Shown piece after piece: positions 23,522 to 30,494 of a stretch of DNA of 64,000 bases. This stretch comes from Thermococcus sibiricus MM 739 (lineage in GTDB: Archaea > Methanobacteriota_B > Thermococci > Thermococcales > Thermococcaceae): assembly GCF_000022545.1 (NCBI RefSeq), contig NC_012883.1, positions 1,542,276-1,606,275 on the forward strand, given 5' to 3'. The first letter of the stretch is position 1. Each line of letters opens with the position of its first letter. The notes under the pieces are model-generated. The model ran no database searches. It was not told where the DNA came from and worked only from the letters and a program-made list of their open reading frames with translations. Position numbers and translations under genes: made by a program.

Positions 23522-24823
23522 TCACTCAAGCATGTTCTCCTTTTTGGCCACAATATATGTACAACACAGATCTCCGGTAACATTGTTCATTGTCTCGAAC
23601 ATATCTATAAGCGGATTGACTCCTAAGGCAAGAGCGACGATTATTGCTATCTGGCTTGGCTCAAGACCAAGGGTTCCAAGAACTATGAAAAGTAACATTA
23701 AACTTCCTCCGGGAACCCCTCCAGCACCTATTGCGGACAGTACCGTTGTTATTATAACTATAGCCAAAGAGCTAATTGTAAGGTCAATGTTGAAGACATC
23801 TGCTGCGAAGACAGCCCACATTGGAAGGTGTATACACACTCCGTTCATGTTTATCGTTGCACCAACTGGAAGGGAGAACTCAGCAAGCTCCTTCTTTACT
23901 TTAAACGATTCTATTGCAGTTTTGATGGTAACTGGGAGTGTGGCGGCACTACTCCTAGTGAAAAATGAGGTTATCATGACCTCCTTGGCCCTCTTGAAGA
24001 AGTCTATCGGGTTCTCCTTGAGGAAAACGGAGACGAGTATTGAGTAAACAATGAATATCATTATGACAATTCCCGAGATGACTCCCAGCACTGCCTTCAA
24101 ATAGGGCCCAATGATTGAAGGTCCATAAAGGCCGAAGTTGACAACTGCAAGTGAGAAGACACCTATTGGGAAGTATTCCAGAATCCAAGAGACTATTCTG
24201 AACATAACTGAATTCGCACCTGCGGCGAAGTCGAGTATTGATTGAATCTGCTTTTTCTCGGTTTCATTTTGGGTGTGGTCAAGCAAAACTCTCGCTGCAA
24301 GACCAAAGAGGAGTGCAAAGACTATTATTGGGAGGAATTCCCCATTCGCCAATGCCTCAAATGGGTTAGTAAACATCTTGAGAATCAGGTCCGTTAAACC
24401 TGATGGTGGAGTTATAGATGGGCCTCCCTCTCCCATAGAGCTTCCCAGTTTCTCGACGTCAACTGCAACGCCCTGTCCCGGGTGTACAAACATGGCAATA
24501 CTCACTCCAATCATGGCCGCAACGAAGGAGGTAAAAATGTACCATAAGATGACCTTTCCTCCGACCCTTCCCAGCTTCTTTGGTGAAAGTCCCGAAGATC
24601 CCACTATGAGGGAGAAGAACACTATTGGTATAACAACCATTTTGAGCATTCTTACGAGCACCGCGCCAAAAGGCGATATGTACGTTGCAACCCTTTCACC
24701 GAGATTGCTGCCGTTCGCCATGTCATAATACCACAGAACCAATCCAAATGCAACACCCAGCAAAAATGCAACACCAACTCTATATGGCAGAGGTATACTA
24801 GTATACTTTTTTATGATGCCCAC
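23522..24823 (-). CDS. DAACS-family (GltPh-like) cation-coupled symporter with altered substrate site
   Basis: About 433 residues with the GltPh fold: hairpin 1 TRSSAATLPVTIK, helix 7 ATINMNGVC, hairpin 2 SAIGAGGVPGGSL and helix 8 MNNVTGDLCCTYIVAK. In GltPh/GltTk helix 7 reads NMDGT and helix 8 has an arginine that binds the acidic side chain. Here the Asp is Asn and the Arg is Glu (IDMFETMNNVTGD), so aspartate or glutamate is an unlikely substrate. Na+-site residues N and D of NNVTGD remain. The frame opens at 24838; GTG at 24823 follows GGGGGTGAACC and is preferred. The stop lies 13 bases from the regulator stop, convergent. Confidence 0.88.
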   Translation of the reverse strand: MGIIKKYTSIPLPYRVGVAFLLGVAFGLVLWYYDMANGSNLGERVATYISPFGAVLVRMLKMVVIPIVFFSLIVGSSGLSPKKLGRVGGKVILWYIFTSFVAAMIGVSIAMFVHPGQGVAVDVEKLGSSMGEGGPSITPPSGLTDLILKMFTNPFEALANGEFLPIIVFALLFGLAARVLLDHTQNETEKKQIQSILDFAAGANSVMFRIVSWILEYFPIGVFSLAVVNFGLYGPSIIGPYLKAVLGVISGIVIMIFIVYSILVSVFLKENPIDFFKRAKEVMITSFFTRSSAATLPVTIKTAIESFKVKKELAEFSLPVGATINMNGVCIHLPMWAVFAADVFNIDLTISSLAIVIITTVLSAIGAGGVPGGSLMLLFIVLGTLGLEPSQIAIIVALALGVNPLIDMFETMNNVTGDLCCTYIVAKKENMLE

Positions 24824-24839
24824 ACGGTTCACCCCCAAA

Positions 24840-25179
24840 TTGAATCCTTGAACTTTTTTACACCTAACTGTTACATGATTGTTATATATAACCTTTTGTG
24901 TCGATTAAGTTCCATTAATACATCAATGAGTTATATTATTCAATAAGGTATATTGATAATCAGCATAGTTATAAGAAATATCCAAGATGTCCATTAGCCA
25001 TGTTGGTTACCCAAATTCACTTCAATGCAATATCCAATTAAACTCCTAAATTTAGCAGAGCCAATGAATTTCTGAGAAAATTCAAAAGAATTCATGTTGC
25101 CTGCTCCGGCTATTACTGAAAATTTCTTCATAAATTAATTTTTAAATCCTTTCACTTGAAGTTTTCTTGGGGTGAGAAA
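24840..25179. other. AT-rich intergenic region
   Basis: The left end carries the symporter promoter (TATATATAAC near 24885). The right end carries the ribosome site GGGGTGA of the thioredoxin-like gene. A reverse-strand frame of 45 codons begins at 25131 but lacks a ribosome site, and I do not call it. No repeat of the families seen elsewhere was found. Confidence 0.4.
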
Positions 25180-25527
25180 ATGGACGAACTGGAGATGATT
25201 AGGAGAAAAAAGATGCTTGAACTCATGAAAAAAGCGGGAATTATAGAAGTTAAACAAGAGAAACCAAAAGTCATCATAGAGGTCATAACTTCTCCCGGTT
25301 GTCCATACTGTCCGATAGCATGGGCAATGGCTCAGGAAATAGCAAGAAAATACGATGGTATAATAGCGAAGGAAATAAGCGTTGCAACGCCAGAAGGTCA
25401 GAGAAAGGCAAGGGAGCACAATATAATGGGGACCCCAACAATTTTGATAAATAACCGCGTTGAATTCATAGGCGTGCCAAACTTTGCTGAATTTGAAAGA
25501 AGGGTCAGGCAATATCTTTCCGCATAA
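25180..25527 (+). CDS. Small thioredoxin/glutaredoxin-like protein (CPYC)
   Basis: 115 residues. A charged N-terminal helix of about 35 residues precedes a thioredoxin fold with active site SPGCPYCPIAWAMA, the cis-proline in MGTPTILINN, and a final helix. The CPYC redox pair is glutaredoxin-like. The frame opens at 25156; GGGGTGAGAAA before ATG 25180 sets the start. It likely reduces disulfides in the cytoplasm with ferredoxin- or NADPH-dependent reductase. Taw3 follows 32 bases later. Confidence 0.87.
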   Translation: MDELEMIRRKKMLELMKKAGIIEVKQEKPKVIIEVITSPGCPYCPIAWAMAQEIARKYDGIIAKEISVATPEGQRKAREHNIMGTPTILINNRVEFIGVPNFAEFERRVRQYLSA

Positions 25528-25559
25528 ACTTTAAAAATTACTTTCTTTAATTTCCCTTC

Positions 25560-26153
25560 ATGTTTCTATATGAGAAAAATTTTGATCTTCAAAAAAAGAA
25601 GGCCTTAGAAAGTCTAAATGATGCTCTGGAAAAGGGATTAGTGGACAGTGATATAATATCCCTATTAAACAAAATAAACTCTCTAAAAAACTATTTCACG
25701 ACATCCTCATGCTCAGGAAGGATAAGTATCATGCAAATGCCTGATTTGGGGGACAAACTCAATGCAATATGGCTTGGCAAGTGGCACAGAGAAGTAAAAA
25801 TCGAAGAAGTGCTCGATACCATAAATAAACATGATGGAGGAATGTTATGGTTTATGGTCCACAGCCCAATTCTCCACGTTTCAGCAAAGACTTTGGAGGA
25901 CGCTGTTGAACTCTTAAATCTCGCAATGGCCTGTGGGTTTAAGCACTCAAATATCAAAAGTGTAAGCCACAAAAAGCTTGTAGTGGAGATTCGTTCAACC
26001 GAAAGAATGGATATCCCCTTAGGCAGTGATGGTGAACTGTGGGTGAATGAAAGCTATCTTGTGAAAATAGTTTCAATGGCAAATCTTCAACTAAGGAGAA
26101 CCAAAGAAAAGCTCAGAAAACTCGAAGATGAAATTCAAAAACTTAAGAAATAA
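25560..26153 (+). CDS. taw3: tRNA-Phe wyosine methyltransferase Taw3 (TYW3 family)
   Basis: 197 residues. YFTTSSCSGRISIM near residue 50 and MLWFMVHSPILHV near residue 95 are hallmark TYW3 motifs, and the C-terminal coiled segment RRTKEKLRKLEDEIQKLKK is usual. It methylates N4 of the wybutosine precursor at G37 of tRNA-Phe. The ATG lacks an upstream ribosome site and lies close behind AT-rich promoter sequence, so a leaderless transcript is likely. Convergent with the thermosome gene. Confidence 0.9.
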   Translation: MFLYEKNFDLQKKKALESLNDALEKGLVDSDIISLLNKINSLKNYFTTSSCSGRISIMQMPDLGDKLNAIWLGKWHREVKIEEVLDTINKHDGGMLWFMVHSPILHVSAKTLEDAVELLNLAMACGFKHSNIKSVSHKKLVVEIRSTERMDIPLGSDGELWVNESYLVKIVSMANLQLRRTKEKLRKLEDEIQKLKK

Positions 26154-26163
26154 AGAAAGAGCT

Positions 26164-27798
26164 TCAGAATTCAGTCTCCTCTTCACCCATGCCCTTGCCG
26201 CCTTCCTTCTCTTTCTCAAGCTTGCTTGCAGCTATGACATCATCGATTCTAAGGATCATTACTGCAGCTTCACTTGCGCTCTTAATGGCCTGCCTCTTGA
26301 CTCTTAATGGCTCAATAACTCCTCTTTCCATCATGTCTGCTGGTTCTCCTGCAAACACGTCAACGCCGACTGTTGGACCTTTCTCTTTGTGGGCTGCAGT
26401 GACCTTCACTAGGACATCAACTGGATCAAGTCCCGCATTCTCTGCAAGTGTCTTTGGTATTATCTTCAATGCATCAGCAAATGATTCAATGGCAAGTTGC
26501 TCTTTTCCACCAACTTTCTTAGCATATTCATCAAGCTTGATGGCAAGTTCGATTTCACTTGCACCGCCACCAGCAACAATCTTTCCATCTTCAACGATGT
26601 CCTTGACGACTTTTATTGCATCTTCAAGAGCTCTTTCTACTTCGTCAACGACGTGTTCTGTTCCTCCTCTGATGAGGATTGTAACTGCCTTTGGATTCTT
26701 GCATCCTTCAACGAAGACCATGTTTTCTCCAGCAACCTTTCTCTCTTCAACAAGTTCAGCATGACCAAGGTCTTCACTTGTGAGATCTCTTATATTGGTG
26801 ACAATCTTTGCACCGGTTGCCTTGGCGAGCTTCTCCATATCACTCTTCTTAACCCTTCTAACAGCTAATATACCGGCCTTAGCGAGGTAGTGTTGTGCTA
26901 GATCGTCGATTCCCTTCTGACAGAATACTACATTCGCACCTGTAGCAACAATTTTATCAACCATCTCTTTGATCATTCTTTCCTCTTGTTCGAGGAATGC
27001 CTGTAATTGGTCTGGGCTTGTAATTCTGATCTCTGCATCTGTCTCAGTTTCTTTGACCTCAAGTGCCTCGTTAATAAGAGCAATCTTGGCATCCTCGATC
27101 TTTCTTGGCATAGCCGGGTGAACTCTCTCTTTGTCAATAACCACACCCTTGATGAGTTGAGTATCTCTGACACTTCCACCCTCTTTCTTCTCAAGCTTAA
27201 TGTTGTCAATGTCAACTTGATACTCCTCACCAACTTTTTCACCAACGAGTTTTACAGCTTCTACTGCCAGCTTAGCCAAGTAATCTCTCTCTTCCTCAGC
27301 GGCTTTTCCAGTTATAGCTGTTGTTGCCGCCTTCATGAGTATCTCTTCATCCATCGGGCTAACATCTTTTGCAATGCCTTCAAGTATCTCCTGGGCCTTC
27401 TCAGCAGCAAGATTGTAACCCTTAACAATTACACTCGGATGAATGTTCTGGTTAAGTAACTCTTCAGCTCTTCTTAGAAGTTCACCAGCTATTACAACAG
27501 CTGTCGTGGTTCCATCCCCGGCTTCTTTGTCCTGAGTCTTTGCAACTTCAACCATCATTTTAGCCGCTGGGTGCTGAATATCCATCTCATCGAGAATTGT
27601 TGCACCATCGTTTGTTATTACTATATCCCCAAGGCTGTCAACGAGCATTTTGTCCATGCCCTTTGGACCAAGAGTAGTCCTTACAGTCTCTGCAATAATT
27701 CTTGCAGCCAAAATGTTGAGTCTTTGGGCATCCTTTCCAACATATCTCTGAGTTCCTTCAGGTAGAATCAAAATTGGTTGTCCGGCAAGTTGGGCCAT
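26164..27798 (-). CDS. Thermosome subunit (group II chaperonin)
   Basis: 544 residues of the CCT/thermosome family. Visible are [14 protein letters not shown], the nucleotide-binding GDGTTTAVV with its catalytic Asp, [10 protein letters not shown] in the intermediate domain, and a Gly/Glu-rich tail [12 protein letters not shown]. It folds proteins in a double-ring ATPase and is strongly heat-induced in Thermococcales. The open frame runs to 27870; GGGAGGTGG gives ATG 27798 ([15 protein letters not shown]), the family's standard start. A TGCAT...ATGCA inverted element lies upstream near 27865, function unknown. Confidence 0.96.
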   Translation of the reverse strand: MAQLAGQPILILPEGTQRYVGKDAQRLNILAARIIAETVRTTLGPKGMDKMLVDSLGDIVITNDGATILDEMDIQHPAAKMMVEVAKTQDKEAGDGTTTAVVIAGELLRRAEELLNQNIHPSVIVKGYNLAAEKAQEILEGIAKDVSPMDEEILMKAATTAITGKAAEEERDYLAKLAVEAVKLVGEKVGEEYQVDIDNIKLEKKEGGSVRDTQLIKGVVIDKERVHPAMPRKIEDAKIALINEALEVKETETDAEIRITSPDQLQAFLEQEERMIKEMVDKIVATGANVVFCQKGIDDLAQHYLAKAGILAVRRVKKSDMEKLAKATGAKIVTNIRDLTSEDLGHAELVEERKVAGENMVFVEGCKNPKAVTILIRGGTEHVVDEVERALEDAIKVVKDIVEDGKIVAGGGASEIELAIKLDEYAKKVGGKEQLAIESFADALKIIPKTLAENAGLDPVDVLVKVTAAHKEKGPTVGVDVFAGEPADMMERGVIEPLRVKRQAIKSASEAAVMILRIDDVIAASKLEKEKEGGKGMGEEETEF

Positions 27799-27951
27799 TT
27801 CCATCCACCTCCCATATTTTTGTTTTTTGATGGGAGGATTACTTTTAGTTACAATATGTTTGCATTGCAATTATGCATTCCTTTGTGCTATTTATAAATT
27901 TTTCGCTCAAGGTTTTTAAGCTTTTTAGCAAAGCAAAAACCGGTGGAAACT

Positions 27952-28968
27952 ATGGAAGAGTTTGAAAGAGCATTAAAAAGCAGAGATTGTCAAAAAATTC
28001 TTGAAATACTTGATGATTATCTTGAAAAAATAGAAAATGAGGATGAACTTAGGGCGTTCTTAGAAAAAGTAGAAACATTAATCTTAAAGTGTGAAGGTTC
28101 TGATGCTTATGAACTAGCACATGAAATTACTCATATATATGCTCATCTAGGTGAATTAGATAAAGGAATTGAGATTTACAAGAAACTTGTTGAGAAATAC
28201 AAGGAAGAAAGAGAAAAATATTTAGACGCTCTATACCACCTTGCAGATGCTTATGAACACTTTGGAATGCCAAATAAAGCCATAGACGTCTATGAAAAAT
28301 TATTGGAACTTGAAAAAAAGATTGGAAATAAACGAGAGGAAGCATTAACTCTTGCCCATATAGCCATAAACTATGATGAACTTGAAGAGGTTGATAGAGC
28401 AATAGAACTCATGAACGAAGCAAGTAAAATGTTCAAAGAACTTGGTGATGAAAGGAATTATCTAGTAAGCATTCTTGACTTGGCCCACTTCCATTATGAA
28501 GTAGGGGATTATAACAGGGCTGAAGAGCTCATCCTGGAGGTATTAAAGAGCCCCAGAGATGCAGAAATTGAAGTAAATGCTAGAATTGTAGATGCGGAGA
28601 TAAAAGCAGCACAGGAAAACTTTAAAAAAGCATTCTCTGCTCTTAGATTCAGTCTTTTAAAAGCTCTAGAAACTGAAGATCTTTTTACTCTTGCATTTGA
28701 AGCACTTTATGAATTCATAACAGGACTCTTCGAAGAGAAACTGTACAAAGAAATATATGAAAATATTGAAAGTCTAGCTGAACCTTTTGAAGATACAAAC
28801 CCCGAGTATACGAAGTTCTTCATAGCCATTGGTGAGCTGGCAAAATTAAAAGAAGGACAAGAAAACAGGTATGAAGAAGTATATACCTCAATTGAAGTGA
28901 ACGAATTCAAAGAACTTCTTGATGAGCTCAAAAAAATTGGAACTACTGTTCTAAAAATTGGGTTTTAA
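27952..28968 (+). CDS. TPR-repeat protein
   Basis: About 338 residues built of helical repeats, for example LGELDKGIEIYKKLVEKY, LADAYEHFGMPNKAIDVYEK, IAINYDELEEVDRAIELMNEA and LAHFHYEVGDYNRAEEL, each with the TPR spacing of small and aromatic residues. There is no signal peptide or membrane segment, so it acts as a cytoplasmic scaffold. GGTGGAAACT precedes ATG 27952; the GTG at 27943 is part of that site. It diverges from the thermosome with 153 bases between the starts, so the two may share heat-related control. Partners unknown. Confidence 0.88.
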   Translation: MEEFERALKSRDCQKILEILDDYLEKIENEDELRAFLEKVETLILKCEGSDAYELAHEITHIYAHLGELDKGIEIYKKLVEKYKEEREKYLDALYHLADAYEHFGMPNKAIDVYEKLLELEKKIGNKREEALTLAHIAINYDELEEVDRAIELMNEASKMFKELGDERNYLVSILDLAHFHYEVGDYNRAEELILEVLKSPRDAEIEVNARIVDAEIKAAQENFKKAFSALRFSLLKALETEDLFTLAFEALYEFITGLFEEKLYKEIYENIESLAEPFEDTNPEYTKFFIAIGELAKLKEGQENRYEEVYTSIEVNEFKELLDELKKIGTTVLKIGF

Positions 28969-29031
28969 TTTCTCAATTTTTATATAAGCTCAAAAAAGGA
29001 TAAAAAATATTTAACTTAACGGACAGGGAGT

Positions 29032-29059
29032 CTCCACCCAAAAGGGAGGAGTAGCTCAC
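29032..29059 (+). repeat. Short hairpin with TAGCTCAC tag (possible element end)
   Basis: CTCCACCC and GGGAGGAG pair across AAAA with one A-A mismatch, followed by TAGCTCACC. The same arrangement, a hairpin followed by TAGTTCAC, occurs at 44136-44158 and, inverted, at the ends of the elements at 49330-49437 and 61061-61330. It lies between the convergent TPR and aEF1-beta genes and could also act as a terminator. Confidence 0.4.
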
Positions 29060-29064
29060 CTGAT

Positions 29065-29352
29065 TCAGAATCTTGAAATGGTTTCAACTTCTGCACTTTC
29101 TACATTCTCGACTTCTCTGAAAGCATCGGTCACTTCATCAAATGAATACCCTTCAGCATCCTTTCCAAGCACATAGACTTTAAGTGCAACAAGTCCAAAG
29201 GCTATTGGCTCCCTATCAATTTTTGAAAGCCCGTATTTGCCTCCAAACTTCTCTTCAAGAGTCTTTTTGAGAGCTCCTTCGAGTTCATCGAGGTTTATCT
29301 CCGGGTCTGTAGGCATGACCTTAATAACTCCAACTAAATTGAAATCGCTCAT
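29065..29352 (-). CDS. Archaeal elongation factor 1-beta (aEF1B)
   Basis: 95 residues matching the C-terminal exchange domain of eEF1B: VGVIKVMPTDPEINLDELEG, FGLVALKVYVLGKDAEG, then DAFREVENVESAEVETISRF. It exchanges GDP for GTP on EF-1alpha during translation. The open frame reaches 29427 through an upstream zinc-ribbon gene in another frame; GAGGTGAAGAAA fixes ATG 29352. Its start overlaps the region just after the zinc-ribbon stop, giving a two-gene operon common in Thermococcales. Confidence 0.92.
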   Translation of the reverse strand: MSDFNLVGVIKVMPTDPEINLDELEGALKKTLEEKFGGKYGLSKIDREPIAFGLVALKVYVLGKDAEGYSFDEVTDAFREVENVESAEVETISRF

Positions 29353-29362
29353 TTTCTTCACC

Positions 29363-29536
29363 TCAAGGCCCTTCCCATCCACATTTGGGGCATTTGTATG
29401 TGACTCCCAATACGCGGCAGCTTTCACATCTCCATATTACTTCTTCCCCACAGTTCGGACATATAAAATGGGTAGCGTGTTCTCTCGGTGTTATTTCCTT
29501 TCCACATGATGTGCATACAGGTATACTCTCTGTCAT
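29363..29536 (-). CDS. 57-residue zinc-ribbon protein (HVO_2753-like)
   Basis: ATG 29536 follows GGAGGTGGTTTGAA. The product has four CxxC knuckles: C8/C11 (VCTSCG), C26/C29 (FICPNCG), C37/C40 (WRCESC) and C49/C52 (YKCPKCG), and ends WEGP. This is the pattern of small archaeal zinc-ribbon proteins often annotated as RNA-binding and encoded directly before aEF1-beta. The stop is 10 bases before the aEF1-beta start. It probably binds rRNA or tRNA; function is not settled. Confidence 0.9.
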   Translation of the reverse strand: MTESIPVCTSCGKEITPREHATHFICPNCGEEVIWRCESCRVLGVTYKCPKCGWEGP

Positions 29537-29618
29537 TTCAAACCACCTCCTTTAGAAATGAGGTTTTTTATTATCGTGATTCTTAACGGTGTAAAGGAAG
29601 TGCATTTATAAAACTTTC

Positions 29619-29677
29619 GAGGGTCAGACCATGCGAGTCTCCTCATATTTCAGACGAAATCTCCCTCATCATCCCTA
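29619..29677 (-). ncRNA. C/D box guide sRNA
   Basis: Reading the reverse strand: box C ATGATGA (29672-29666), a 12-base guide, box D-prime CTGA (29653-29650), a 3-base spacer, box C-prime ATGAGGA (29646-29640), a 12-base guide, and box D CTGA (29627-29624). GGG directly before C pairs with CCC directly after D, giving the kink-turn stem. The D guide GACTCGCATGGT is complementary to CCATGCGAGTC, a conserved stretch near the 5' end of archaeal 16S rRNA. The fifth base from D would place 2'-O-methylation on the U of CCAUG. The symmetric spacing and matching target make chance unlikely. Confidence 0.85.
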
Positions 29678-29697
29678 CAAAGAATAAAGAAAAGAGC

Positions 29698-30037
29698 TTA
29701 TAAATCTTCCTCAAACAACAAAAGTTCCGCAAATTTTTGTTTATAGGCTAAAACTTCCTCTATTTGTTTTTCATCTACTATGTCAGATAGGCTGATCTGC
29801 TTATAGAGTGCTTCAAGCTCTTTTAGTACTCTTTCCACCTGCATCCTTGCATCTCCGTAACTTCCGTTAGATTTCGGTATCCTGCTCAAAAGTTTGCCAC
29901 TCAGAAACGGCAACACTTCAAACGGTCTGCCCATATAGGCCCAATATATTCCTTCTCTTAAAATTTCACCTAAAATTTCGATTTCAGAATAGTTTATTTT
30001 CTTTCCTTTATTAATTGGTTTCCCACTCCCTCCTCAT
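29698..30037 (-). pseudogene. Small protein gene, apparently frameshifted near its 5' end
   Basis: A 78-codon frame starts with ATG 29934, but the same frame stays open and protein-like upstream (KINYSEIEILGEILREGIYW, then WAYMGRPFEV), with no start codon of its own. ATG 30037 with GGTGAT five bases before it begins MRREWETN in a frame offset by one and stops after 8 codons. A single indel between 30000 and 30030 would join them into a protein of about 110 residues ending VLAYKQKFAELLLFEEDL. I do not recognise the family; it is charged and helical. Confidence 0.5.
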
Positions 30038-30494
30038 GGATATCACCATTTTCAACCCTACCCCCAACTAAATTAGGTTTTCGCTTTATTTTTTGTCAAA
30101 AATCCAAAAATTTCATTACAGTAGAAAATCAATCCGACAATATGTCACAGTTTTATCAGATCTTTGTCAAGTTAAACTCCAAAAACCTGAGATTTAAATA
30201 TTTAAACAGGGCCCAAACGCTTTTTTCTGATTTCTACAGTTTTTTAAAACCTATTATATCAATTATACCTAATCATACCCCCAGTATTAACTCCCACAAG
30301 GTTATTTACATCACAAAATCATTTTAAAGTGCACCAAGACCAAAAATTTCTCTTAGGTCTTATTTTGAGCCATTATGAGTGAGCCTAGTTTTACAGAAAC
30401 GTAACTCTTAAATAGGTCTTTTGATGTATATTCTTATGCCATTATACACTAAGGCATGCAATATTGAAGAAAAAATGTAAGGAGGCCGAAGTGA
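30038..30494. other. AT-rich leader region of the dpp locus
   Basis: No gene is convincing here. A strong TATA-like TTTAAATATTTAAAC sits near 30193, and a second AT-rich promoter-like stretch is at 30408-30440, about 60-85 bases before dppA. GCC and GGC half-sites in ATGCC...AAGGCAT around 30436-30462 form an imperfect inverted repeat. The ribosome site AAGGAGG is at 30479. Confidence 0.4.

Noticed and set aside
24994-25131. Reverse frame of 45 codons beginning MKKFSVIAGAGNMNS
   Set aside because: No ribosome site, a TATA-like stretch too close to the ATG, and no family; the AT-rich context makes chance likely.
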